From positions 1 to 64,000 of the forward strand of contig VGOM01000003.1 of assembly GCA_016875915.1 (NCBI GenBank): a stretch of DNA of 64,000 nucleotides, written 5' to 3'. Positions 1 to 7,065 of the stretch are shown here, piece by piece. The position numbers and the translations under genes are program-made. Position 1 is the stretch's first letter. Each line of letters opens with the position of its first letter. Under the pieces are notes generated by a model, which did no database searches, was not told where the DNA came from, and was given only the letters and a program-made list of their open reading frames with translations. This DNA comes from Chloroflexota bacterium (GTDB lineage: Bacteria; Chloroflexota; Dehalococcoidia; UBA2247; RBG-13-53-26).

Positions 1-319
1 TTCTGGAGATGATGCTGATCACCGGTATCAGGTAGGCTATGCTCACCAGCGCCACCACCATGAGCCAGAACGCCTCTCCCCGTATGGACAGCGCCAGCGT
101 TGTTCCGTAGATGAGGGTGAAATCGGCCAGTCCGTCGAAGGTCGGTCCGTAGAGAGACTCCTTCGTGCCTCTCCTCGCACAAAGCCCGTCGAGCACGTCG
201 GACAGAGACCCGATAGCGAAGACGCAGAGCGCCGCCACCGCCTGGTCTGAGAAGACTAGCCACATCACCACGGGGGTGAGAGCGAACCTCAGGGCAGTCA
301 AGATGTCCGCCGTCCGCAT
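1..319 (-). CDS. CDP-alcohol phosphatidyltransferase (partial, C-terminus off the window)
   Basis: The first 106 residues of a membrane phospholipid-synthesis enzyme that transfers a phosphoalcohol group from a CDP-alcohol, as PgsA does. The family signature DG-x2-AR-x8-G-x3-D-x3-D is complete (DG, LC, AR, eight residues, G, PTF, D, GLA, D), and hydrophobic segments flank it. Translation starts at an ATG preceded by GATAGGA on the minus strand. The gene runs off the left edge, so the substrate alcohol (glycerol phosphate, inositol phosphate or another) cannot be told. The family call is firm from the motif; the subfamily is not. Confidence 0.85.
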   Translation of the reverse strand, partial: MRTADILTALRFALTPVVMWLVFSDQAVAALCVFAIGSLSDVLDGLCARRGTKESLYGPTFDGLADFTLIYGTTLALSIRGEAFWLMVVALVSIAYLIPVISIISR

Positions 320-383
320 TTGTTCCTATCCTATCAACACCAATATGCTCGACGCAATGCTCCCGGGGAGGAATTCTAGAAAG

Positions 384-459
<76 letters not shown>

Positions 460-521
460 ACCGATGAAGGTTGATGGAGCAGGCCTGCTCCATCGGGGGC
501 AGCTGCTTGAGTTGCTCAACT

Positions 522-551
522 AGTATATTGAAGCGGTGCCCCACTCGTCAA
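522..551 (-). promoter_or_regulatory. Promoter of tRNA-Phe
   Basis: On the minus strand, -35 TTGACG (546-551) and -10 TATACT (522-527) are separated by 18 bases. The tRNA 5' end lies about 60 bases downstream. Confidence 0.7.
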
Positions 552-590
552 TCAAGCGGGGATAGCCGGCGACCTCCCCTCCCCGCCCCA

Positions 591-617
591 CCTGGATGCC
601 TGCTTTCGCAGGCATGA
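591..617. repeat. Short palindromic repeat, copy 1
   Basis: Perfect inverted repeat ATGCCTGC-TTTC-GCAGGCAT (596-615) inside the frame CCTGGATGCC...GGCATGACAT. A second element with the same outer frame lies at 703-732. It resembles the intergenic palindromes common in GC-rich genomes; no transposase is near. Confidence 0.75.
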
Positions 618-702
618 CATCGGGGAGTGGGTCCCGCATCGAGCGGGGGATGCTCCTTCCCTGGCGGGAAAGACCTGACGGCATTGCGCCCCCCGCCCTG
701 GC

Positions 703-732
703 CCTGGATGCCGCATCAAGTGCGGCATGACA
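703..732. repeat. Short palindromic repeat, copy 2
   Basis: Inverted repeat ATGCCGCA-TCAAG-TGCGGCAT (708-728) in the same CCTGGATGCC...GGCATGACAT frame as the element at 591-617. A partial third arm, TGCGGCATGA, recurs at about 744-753. A degenerate relative lies near 29850-29875. Confidence 0.75.
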
Positions 733-830
733 TTTGAGAGGTAGTGCGGCATGAACCTTCCGTGGAAGGACCTGCGGCGCAGCCCCTGCGACAGTGAAAG
801 GTGGGTGGGGTGGCGGCGCCCCACCGGGCG

Positions 831-860
831 TTTACCGCCTTCTCGCCCTTGTGCTAGAAT
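831..860 (+). promoter_or_regulatory. Promoter upstream of the fmdB-like genes and thiDE
   Basis: -35-like TTTACC (831-836), an 18-base spacer, then extended -10 TGCTAGAAT (852-860). The transcript would have a leader of about 100 bases. The same TGCTAGAAT string occurs at the promoter of the minus-strand gene starting at 19973. Confidence 0.55.
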
Positions 861-971
861 CAGACTGTCAGGGCTGAATGCTCACCCGGCAATTGCATCT
901 CTCCTGGGACAGCAGGAAGTCAGATGCGTGGATCCGCCTGAGGCGGACGACATATCGATCAGGAGGAAGCC

Positions 972-1370
972 GTGCCGATCTACGAATATCGGTGCAAGAG
1001 TTGCCGCCGCAAGGTCCAGGTGTATGTCAAGGGGTTCTCCGGGACGCCGGAGGTGACCTGCAGCTTCTGCGGGGGCAAGGAGTTGGACCGCCTGTTCTCG
1101 ACCTTCGCCATGGTCAGGGGGGATTCGGACATCTATGATGACATCCTCTCTGATTCCAGTCTGGTCAACCGGATGATGGCCAATGACCCGAAGGCCCTGG
1201 TGGAGTGGTCGCGGAGGATGGGGGGGACCGAGGGGGAGGACACGCCGGAGTATCAGGAGATGATCGAGAGGATGGAGCGGGGCGAGAGCGTGGAGAGCGT
1301 GGCCTCCGACATGAAGCAGAGGCAGTTCGGCGGTGAGCCTGGCTCTGCGGACGATGGAGGAGAGGACTAG
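972..1370 (+). CDS. FmdB-like zinc-ribbon protein
   Basis: A 132-residue protein that opens with the FmdB/CxxC_CXXC_SSSS-type zinc ribbon: MPIYEYRC-x2-C near residues 8-11 and a second C-x2-C near residues 37-40. The rest is acidic and probably helical. FmdB relatives were first linked to formamidase/amidase gene regulation, but the general role is unknown. The start is GTG, chosen because AGGAGGAAG sits just upstream. The next gene encodes a second protein of the same family six bases downstream. Confidence 0.75.
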   Translation: MPIYEYRCKSCRRKVQVYVKGFSGTPEVTCSFCGGKELDRLFSTFAMVRGDSDIYDDILSDSSLVNRMMANDPKALVEWSRRMGGTEGEDTPEYQEMIERMERGESVESVASDMKQRQFGGEPGSADDGGED

Positions 1371-1376
1371 GTTGTC

Positions 1377-1739
1377 ATGCCGGTCTACGAGTTCCGCTGC
1401 CAGGCGTGTCGGAAGAAGTCCAGCTTCTTCGTTCGCAGCATCGGCGAGTCCCTGTCCCCGGTCTGCGCCGCCTGCGGCAGCCGTGAGATGAGCCGGGTCG
1501 TCTCGGGATTTGCCTACCACAAGTCCATGGCCACCATCCACGAGGAGTCGGGCGGGCCGGACAAGCCCGGCCCCGACTACTACAGGGACCCCCGCAACAT
1601 CGGCCGGTGGACGGAGAAGAAGTTCAAGGACTTGGGAATGGAGATGCCTTCACAGATTCAGGAGATGATCGACTCCGCCCGCGACGGGCAGATGCCTGAG
1701 TCAGTGAAGGACCTTCAGCCCAACCTGACGGATGTCTAG
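1377..1739 (+). CDS. Second FmdB-like zinc-ribbon protein
   Basis: A 120-residue paralogue of the preceding gene, with MPVYEFRC-x2-C and a second C-x2-C (CAACG region, near residues 32-35) forming a probable zinc ribbon. The tail is polar and differs from the first copy. The stop codon shares one base with the GTG start of thiDE, so the three genes probably form one transcript. No catalytic motif is seen. Confidence 0.72.
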   Translation: MPVYEFRCQACRKKSSFFVRSIGESLSPVCAACGSREMSRVVSGFAYHKSMATIHEESGGPDKPGPDYYRDPRNIGRWTEKKFKDLGMEMPSQIQEMIDSARDGQMPESVKDLQPNLTDV

Positions 1740-2776
1740 TGCTGCGCCTTGTCGATGCTAACCTCGACCGCCTCGGGGAGGGACTGAGGGTACTTGAGGA
1801 CGTGTCTCGCTTCCTTCTCGATGACGCCGCCCTCAGCCGCCGGCTGAAGGCCCTGCGGCACAGTCTGGTGAAGGACCTCGTCCCTCTGGAGCAGGAGCTT
1901 CTGGCGGCCCGCAGGGTGGCCGGGGACGTTGGAGCCCCCCGGAGCACGGCGGCGGTGCCGCACCATGAGGACCTGATGGCGCTGGTGACGGCCAACTCGC
2001 GCAGGGTGCAGGAGTCCATCCGGGTGCTGGAGGAGTTCGCCCGCCTCTCCGGCAGCCCCGTGGCCGCCAAGCCGGCCAGGCTGCAGCGGCTGCGCTTTGA
2101 GGTCTACGAGCTGGAGAGGGAGCTGGTCTCCCGGCTGCTGCGGCACGACAGGCTGGGCCGTCTCAGCGGTCTGTGCGTCATCGTGGACAGCGCGGCCCTG
2201 AAGGGCCGCGGCGAGGTGGAGGTGGCCGCTCGGGCGATCAAGGGCGGGGCCCGGGTGATCCAGTTCCGGGACAAGCACTCGGCTAGGGTAAGGCTGCTGT
2301 ACGTGGCCCGCTGGCTGAAGGAACTCTGTGCCGAGAAGGGGGCTCTGTTCATTGTCAACGATCACCTGGACATCGCCCTGGCCGTCGGGGCGGATGGACT
2401 GCATCTGGGCCAGGATGACCTGCCCGTGGGCGAGGCCCGCCGGATGCTGCCCATGGACACGCTGATCGGCTGCTCGGTTACCGGCGTGGCCCAGGCGCTG
2501 CGGGCCCAGGCCAGTGGGGCCGACTACATCGGCATAGGGGCCATATACCGCACGCCCTCAAAGAAGGAGTCCCGGCCGGTGGGCCTGGCGGCGCTGAAGC
2601 GGGTGAGGGCCAGGGTTTCCCTGCCTGTGATTGCCATCGGGGGCATCAACCACGGCAACGTGAAAGAGGTCATCAAGGCCGGGGCCGACGGCGTGGCGGT
2701 GATCAGCGCCGTGCTGGGAGCTGACGACATAGAGCGGGCCACCCGGAGGCTGGTGGCCAGGATAGGACAGAACTGA
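1739..2776 (+). CDS. thiE: Thiamine synthesis fusion protein ThiD2-ThiE
   Basis: A 345-residue two-domain enzyme. Residues 1 to about 135 match the ThiD2 domain (LVDANLDRLGEGLRVLEDV...), described in other bacteria as a hydroxymethylpyrimidine-phosphate kinase unrelated to classical ThiD. Residues about 145-340 are thiamine-phosphate synthase ThiE, a TIM barrel with QFRDK, NDHLDIALAVGADGLHLGQ, GIGAIYRTPSK and AIGGI motifs. The protein would phosphorylate the pyrimidine and join it to thiazole phosphate. The start is GTG overlapping the previous stop by one base. No other thi genes or TPP riboswitch are seen here. Confidence 0.92.
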   Translation: MLRLVDANLDRLGEGLRVLEDVSRFLLDDAALSRRLKALRHSLVKDLVPLEQELLAARRVAGDVGAPRSTAAVPHHEDLMALVTANSRRVQESIRVLEEFARLSGSPVAAKPARLQRLRFEVYELERELVSRLLRHDRLGRLSGLCVIVDSAALKGRGEVEVAARAIKGGARVIQFRDKHSARVRLLYVARWLKELCAEKGALFIVNDHLDIALAVGADGLHLGQDDLPVGEARRMLPMDTLIGCSVTGVAQALRAQASGADYIGIGAIYRTPSKKESRPVGLAALKRVRARVSLPVIAIGGINHGNVKEVIKAGADGVAVISAVLGADDIERATRRLVARIGQN

Positions 2777-2792
2777 CCGGGGAGGATTGAGC

Positions 2793-3422
2793 ATGGGTAA
2801 GTCGACATCAGGCCTGGAGGAGACCGTCCAGAAGATACGCACGGAGTTCGCGGCCAAGGACGCCGCCCGGGAGAAGGCGCTGCGGCAGTGCCGGGAGGCC
2901 ATCCGGTTCAGCTCCAACGCCATCCGCGCCGTTCACCGGAGCGAGTTCGACCGGGCCCGTTCCGCGCTGGATTCGGCGCGGGACCAGCTCCGCGAGGCGG
3001 GTCAGGAGCTGTCCCAGCACGCCGAGCTGAACCACCCCGGTTTCCTGCACGACTCGCAGAAGGAGTATGCCGAGGGCTGCATCACCCTGGCCCTGGTGCT
3101 CAACGACCTGCTGCCCACGCCGGAATCGCTGGGGGTGAGCTACGCCGCCTATCTCCACGGGATGGGCGAGGCGGTGGGCGAGATGCGCCGCCATCTCCTG
3201 GACACCATCAGGCGGGGCGATCTCTCCAGTTGCGAAGAGCTGCTGTCCAACATGGATGATATCTACGGCGTTCTGGTGACCATGGACTTCCCGGATGCTC
3301 TGACGTACGGGCTGCGGCGGGCCACCGACGTGGTCCGGGGCATCCTGGAGAAGACCCGTGGCGACCTGACCATGGCCATGATGCAGCGGGACCTGGAACG
3401 GAAGCTGGAGCACTTCAAGTAG
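2793..3422 (+). CDS. Translin-like protein
   Basis: A 209-residue all-helical protein that looks like the translin/TRAX family (haloarchaeal and bacterial members): an N-terminal charged coiled helix, a central segment with LRxAGQEL and YAEGCITLAL, and a C-terminal VVRGILEKTRGDLTMAM stretch. Eukaryotic translin forms a nucleic-acid-binding octamer; the role of bacterial members is unsettled. The ATG at 2793 is chosen over an in-frame TTG at 2787 because GGAGG lies eight bases before the ATG but only about one before the TTG. Confidence 0.7.
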   Translation: MGKSTSGLEETVQKIRTEFAAKDAAREKALRQCREAIRFSSNAIRAVHRSEFDRARSALDSARDQLREAGQELSQHAELNHPGFLHDSQKEYAEGCITLALVLNDLLPTPESLGVSYAAYLHGMGEAVGEMRRHLLDTIRRGDLSSCEELLSNMDDIYGVLVTMDFPDALTYGLRRATDVVRGILEKTRGDLTMAMMQRDLERKLEHFK

Positions 3423-3423
3423 C

Positions 3424-3453
3424 CCTCAAGCGGGGGCCCCTCTCCGCTTGAGG
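3424..3453. terminator. Stem-loop after the translin-like gene
   Basis: A perfect 10-bp stem CCTCAAGCGG/CCGCTTGAGG with a 10-base loop, directly after the stop codon. There is no T-run, so it may terminate weakly or protect an mRNA end. Confidence 0.45.
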
Positions 3454-3510
3454 CGGTCGGCGGCCAGCTTGACTGCGTGATGGCCGTGATGCGGCCGGGG
3501 AGGTGTGGCC

Positions 3511-4362
3511 ATGAGGAAGCCGGTGGTGGCCGGGGCGTTCTACGCCGGCACCGAATCGTCTCTCAGAAGGCAGATCGAGGACTGCTTCAGGCATGCCCTT
3601 GGACCGGGGGCACTGCCCGGTCCGGCCGGTAGGGCGGAGCAGCGCATCCTGGGACTGGTCAGCCCTCACGCGGGCTACATGTACTCCGGGCCGGTGGCCG
3701 CCCACGGGTTCTTCGGTCTGGCCTCGCAGGGGAAGCCGGGGACGGTGGTCGTCCTGGGGCTGAACCACAGCGGACTGGGGGCCGACGTGGCACTGAGCCG
3801 CCAGGACAGTTGGCAGACGCCGCTGGGCGAGGTGGAGCTGGACAAGGAGCTGGGTCAGTCCATCATCGCCGCCTCGAAGGTGGCCCAGTGGGACGACTTG
3901 GCCCACAGCGCGGAGCACTCCATTGAGGTCCAGGTGCCCTTCCTGCAGTACCTCTATGGGAGCACGGTCCGGCTGGTGGCCATCTCTATGCTGAGGCAGG
4001 ACCTGGGCACCAGCAGGGAGCTGGGCCAGGCGCTGGCGGCCGCCCTCAAGGGGAAAGACGCCCTGATCATTGCCAGCTCGGACTTCAGCCACTATGAGCC
4101 TCAGTCGTCGGCCAGCCGGAAGGACCACCTGGCGCTGGAGGCCATCCTCGAGCAGTCCCCGGAGCGCCTGGAGAAGACGGTCCGCAGCCAGGCCATCAGC
4201 ATGTGCGGTCCGGGGCCGGTGATGGCCATGCTCACCGCCTGCAAGGGTCTGGGGGTGGAGCAGGCCAGGCTCCTCTGCTATGCCACCTCGGGGGACATCA
4301 CCGGCGACTACTCCCGGGTGGTGGGCTATGCCTCGGTGGCGGTGACCGCCCGGCGGCCGTGA
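3511..4362 (+). CDS. amrB: MEMO family protein (AmmeMemoRadiSam system protein B)
   Basis: A 283-residue MEMO protein related to nonhaem dioxygenases of the LigB fold. Family landmarks: MRKPVVAGAFYAG at the N-terminus, SPHAGYMYSGPVAAHGF, LGLNHSGLGADVALS, HSAEHSIEVQVPFLQ, SSDFSHYEP and MCGPGPVMAM, which include the conserved His and Cys ligands. MEMO is one part of the AmmeMemoRadiSam set; the other two parts are found here at 20638-21189 and 21198-22235. The ATG at 3511 follows GGGGAGG at good spacing, better than an in-frame GTG at 3505. The substrate is unknown. Confidence 0.9.
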   Translation: MRKPVVAGAFYAGTESSLRRQIEDCFRHALGPGALPGPAGRAEQRILGLVSPHAGYMYSGPVAAHGFFGLASQGKPGTVVVLGLNHSGLGADVALSRQDSWQTPLGEVELDKELGQSIIAASKVAQWDDLAHSAEHSIEVQVPFLQYLYGSTVRLVAISMLRQDLGTSRELGQALAAALKGKDALIIASSDFSHYEPQSSASRKDHLALEAILEQSPERLEKTVRSQAISMCGPGPVMAMLTACKGLGVEQARLLCYATSGDITGDYSRVVGYASVAVTARRP

Positions 4363-4379
4363 TCTGTGACGGGCCGGAT

Positions 4380-4408
4380 TTGATCACGATTCAGGCTTGG
4401 GCTATCCT
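4380..4408 (+). promoter_or_regulatory. Promoter placing transcription start at the activase start codon
   Basis: -35 TTGATC (4380-4385), a spacer of exactly 17 bases, and -10 TATCCT (4403-4408). The GTG codon at 4415 would lie at or next to +1, predicting a leaderless mRNA. Confidence 0.65.
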
Positions 4409-4414
4409 ATAGCG

Positions 4415-5359
4415 GTGAGCCCCGAGACCGGATCATCGGCCGACCGGAAGGAGGTCCTGCCCAGGCGGGGCCTGCTTTTCAATATCCAGCGATTCAGCAT
4501 CCATGACGGTCCGGGGATCCGGACCACCGTCTTCTTCAAGGGCTGTCCCCTGCGCTGCCGCTGGTGCTCCAATCCCGAGTCCTGGCACGACCACCCCGAG
4601 ATCGCCACCTACGCTGCCAAGTGCACCCGCTGCGGACGCTGCCAGAAGGTCTGCCCGGTGAACGCCATCGCCGTCAGCGACAGGGAGAGGACCATCGATC
4701 GCCAGGCCTGCAATCTCTGCCTCAAGTGCGGCGAGGTCTGCCCCACCGGGGCCATCGCCATCACCGGCCAGTGGATGACCGTGGCGGAGGTGATGAAGGA
4801 GGTTGAGGCCGACGGCCTCTTCTACGTCAACTCCGGTGGCGGGGTGACCCTCTCCGGCGGCGAGCCCCTGGCCCAGTGGGAGTTCGCCCTGGACCTGCTG
4901 CGGGAGTGCCAGGCCAAAGCCTTTCACACCGCCCTGGACACCTGCGGCTACGCGCTGTGGGAGGTCCTGGACAAAGTGCTGGACTACACCGACCTGGTCC
5001 TCTATGACATCAAGCACATGGACCCCGGGCGCCACACCGAGGGGACGGGCAAGACCAACGGGCTCATCCTGGACAACGCCCGGCGGACGGCGGCCAAGAG
5101 GAGGACCTGGCTGAGGGTGCCGCTCATCCCCGGCTACAACGATTCCGTTGAGAACCTGGAGGCGGTGGCCAGGTTCGGACTGGAGATCGGGGCGGAGAAG
5201 GTCTCTCTGCTCCCCTATCACGTCTGGGGCCAGTCGAAGTGGGAACGGCTGGGCCGGAAGTATCCCCTGGAGGCCCTGCCCATGCCCCCGGAGAGCTGGG
5301 CCGGGGAGTGCCGGAAGGTCATCGAGTCCCTGGGCCTGAAGGCCACCGTGGGCCGGTAG
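4415..5359 (+). CDS. Glycyl-radical enzyme activating protein (PflA family)
   Basis: A radical SAM protein of about 314 residues. FSIHDGPGIRTTVFFKGC leads into the cluster motif C-x3-C-x2-C (C44, C48, C51). Two inserted ferredoxin-type 4Fe-4S motifs follow (CTRCGRCQKVCP and CNLCLKCGEVCP), then SGGEPL. This architecture is typical of activases that install the glycyl radical in PFL-like enzymes. No glycyl-radical enzyme gene lies in this window. The GTG at 4415 is preferred over an in-frame TTG at 4397 because the promoter -10 ends six bases before it and no ribosome-binding site is visible, suggesting leaderless translation. Confidence 0.88.
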   Translation: MSPETGSSADRKEVLPRRGLLFNIQRFSIHDGPGIRTTVFFKGCPLRCRWCSNPESWHDHPEIATYAAKCTRCGRCQKVCPVNAIAVSDRERTIDRQACNLCLKCGEVCPTGAIAITGQWMTVAEVMKEVEADGLFYVNSGGGVTLSGGEPLAQWEFALDLLRECQAKAFHTALDTCGYALWEVLDKVLDYTDLVLYDIKHMDPGRHTEGTGKTNGLILDNARRTAAKRRTWLRVPLIPGYNDSVENLEAVARFGLEIGAEKVSLLPYHVWGQSKWERLGRKYPLEALPMPPESWAGECRKVIESLGLKATVGR

Positions 5360-5417
5360 CCCCGGCAAGGACGGCCATGATGGCACCGGGGCCATTCAAG
5401 AAGCGGGAGCACCTTCT

Positions 5418-5867
5418 ATGAAGGACCTGAGCGGGGACCTCTCCCCGGTGGCGCTGGACCACTGCCGCCATCCCCGCAACGCCGGGGAATACGCCCAGCC
5501 CGACGGCTGCGGCCTGGCCAGCCGGCCCTGCGGAGATACCCTGCAGTTCTGCCTTCGGGTGCGGGAGGGCCGCATCGCCGGGGCCAGGTTCATGACCAAT
5601 GGCTGCGGACCGACGGTGGCCTGCGGCAGCGTGACCACAGAGCTGGTCAAGGGCAAGACCGTCACCGAGGCCCTGACCGTCACGGAAGAGGATATCCTGA
5701 AGGCCCTGGAGGGATTGCCCGAGTCCGAGGTCCACTGCGCCACCCTGGCGGCGGATGCCCTGAGGCAGGCCATCAGGGACTACCTCTCCCTGCAGCGGGA
5801 GCCGTGGAAGCGGAGCTACCGCAGAGTGGAACCCTTCCCCTGGGGCGAACGGGCCGGCTCAGACTAG
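5418..5867 (+). CDS. IscU/NifU-type iron-sulfur scaffold
   Basis: A 149-residue protein with the IscU fold signatures: DHCRHPRNAG near the start and the three conserved ligands in CGD (C38), NGCGP (C63) and EVHC (C107). It would hold a nascent Fe-S cluster before transfer to apoproteins. No cysteine desulfurase gene is adjacent. The last residues overlap the end of the convergent thioredoxin gene by four bases. It lies in a region rich in Fe-S proteins. Confidence 0.85.
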   Translation: MKDLSGDLSPVALDHCRHPRNAGEYAQPDGCGLASRPCGDTLQFCLRVREGRIAGARFMTNGCGPTVACGSVTTELVKGKTVTEALTVTEEDILKALEGLPESEVHCATLAADALRQAIRDYLSLQREPWKRSYRRVEPFPWGERAGSD

Positions 5868-6181
5868 AGCAGGGCCCGGACCTTCTCCCGGAGCGTCTTT
5901 TCGGGGACAAGCCCCAGGCTCTGGTCGGCCGACTTGCCGTTCTTGAAGAAGATCAGCGTGGGGATGCTCATCACCTGGTACTTGCCGGCCGTCTCCCGGT
6001 TCTGATCCACGTTCACCTTGCAGAACTTCACCTTGCCCTGGAACTCCTCCGAGAGCTTATCCACTATGGGGCCGATCATGCGGCAGGGATTGCACCAGGG
6101 AGCCCAGAAATCGACCACCACGGGCAGGGTGGACTTGACTACCTGCTGGTCAAAGTCCTTGTCGGTTATCTCGACTACCAT
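5864..6181 (-). CDS. trxA: Thioredoxin
   Basis: A classical 105-residue thioredoxin. FWAPWCNPCRMI holds the active site WCNPC (usually WCGPC), VDQNRETAGKYQVMSIPTLIFFKNG includes the cis-proline, and the length is normal. It reduces disulfides in cytosolic proteins. The start is the ATG at 6181, ten bases after AAGGAG; an in-frame extension upstream lacks a ribosome-binding site. Asn instead of Gly in the active site is a modest change that may alter redox potential. Confidence 0.92.
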   Translation of the reverse strand: MVVEITDKDFDQQVVKSTLPVVVDFWAPWCNPCRMIGPIVDKLSEEFQGKVKFCKVNVDQNRETAGKYQVMSIPTLIFFKNGKSADQSLGLVPEKTLREKVRALL

Positions 6182-6354
6182 TGCGGTCGTTCTCCTTCCA
6201 TGAGTATATTGACCGTCAGGCGGCACATACCGGCTTTGTTACCATAGCAGAGATCGTGATGGTAAAATGGACTGGTTTGTGCCGGACGGCTGCCATTATA
6301 GCCGCTGGATGAGAGGACTGACAACGGGCCCCGGGTGCTTGTCTGGAGAGAGCC

Positions 6355-7008
6355 ATAGCTGACACGGTTGTGTTGACCATCGACGGCAGGGAGGTCAGAG
6401 CCCGCAGGGGGGAGAGGCTGCTCTGGGCGGCCCTCGACAACGGCATCTACATTCCCAACCTGTGCGCCATCAGGGAAGCGGACCTCCCCTTCGGCAGTTG
6501 CCGGCTCTGCTTCGTGGAGATCGAGGGCCGGCGGGCCCCGTTGACGGCCTGCAGTCAGTTCGTCGAAGAGGGCATGGTGGTGAGCACCACCGGCCCCGGG
6601 GCGAAGCGGCTGCGCCGCACCGCCTTCGAGCTGCTGCTGTCGCATCATCACCTCGACTGCCGCAACTGTGCCCGGAACAAGAACTGCGAGCTGCAGCGGA
6701 TCGCCGCCCGCGAGGGATTCAAGCTGAAGCTGGAGAGATACCGGCGGATACCCCGTTCCCTGCCCGTGGATGACAGCCATCCTCTCTTCGTGTACGATCC
6801 CAACAAGTGCGTTCTCTGCGGCAAGTGCATCTGGGCCTGCCACGAGCACGGCATCGGCAGCATCGACTTCGCCCACAGGGGACTGGAGACCAAGGTGAGC
6901 ACCTTCGACAACATCCCCATGATTGACTCCAGCTGTGACTCGTGCCTGGAGTGCGTCCGGGTCTGCCCGGTGGGCTCCCTGGTGGAGAAGGAGGCCGGCG
7001 TTGCATAG
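6355..7008 (+). CDS. 2Fe-2S / 4Fe-4S electron-transfer protein (NuoG/HoxU N-terminal type)
   Basis: About 217 residues. An N-terminal 2Fe-2S ferredoxin domain (PNLC, FGSCRLCFV, LTAC) leads into the His-Cys segment (HHHLDCRNCARNKNCELQ) and a pair of 4Fe-4S motifs (CVLCGKCIWAC and CDSCLECVRVCP). This is the layout of the small subunit of bidirectional hydrogenases and of the NuoG N-terminus. It probably passes electrons to a partner not present here. Conserved-looking residues begin before the first GTG (6370). The best start is an ATA at 6355, which follows GGAG by six bases and gives MADTVVLTIDG. If AUA is not used, the GTG at 6370 is the fallback. Confidence 0.8.
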   Translation: MADTVVLTIDGREVRARRGERLLWAALDNGIYIPNLCAIREADLPFGSCRLCFVEIEGRRAPLTACSQFVEEGMVVSTTGPGAKRLRRTAFELLLSHHHLDCRNCARNKNCELQRIAAREGFKLKLERYRRIPRSLPVDDSHPLFVYDPNKCVLCGKCIWACHEHGIGSIDFAHRGLETKVSTFDNIPMIDSSCDSCLECVRVCPVGSLVEKEAGVA

Positions 7009-7065
7009 GGGGCGGATGTGCCGGGGCAAGTGCACGGCGGCCGTGGTGAGCGGGGAGGAGACCTG

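Larger units (their letters stand above)
460..971. other. Gene-free region with palindromic repeats and two promoters
   Basis: No convincing gene is seen in these 512 bases. The left part holds the minus-strand tRNA promoter and the right part the plus-strand promoter of the fmdB-like genes (831-860). Between them, about 545-760 is made of degenerate short palindromes of the GGATGCC...GGCATGAC type. Short reading frames here show no coding-like codon use or start signals. Confidence 0.7.

Noticed and set aside
591-732. Possible CRISPR array
   Set aside because: The palindromes differ in sequence and have no regular spacer length, and no cas genes are near.
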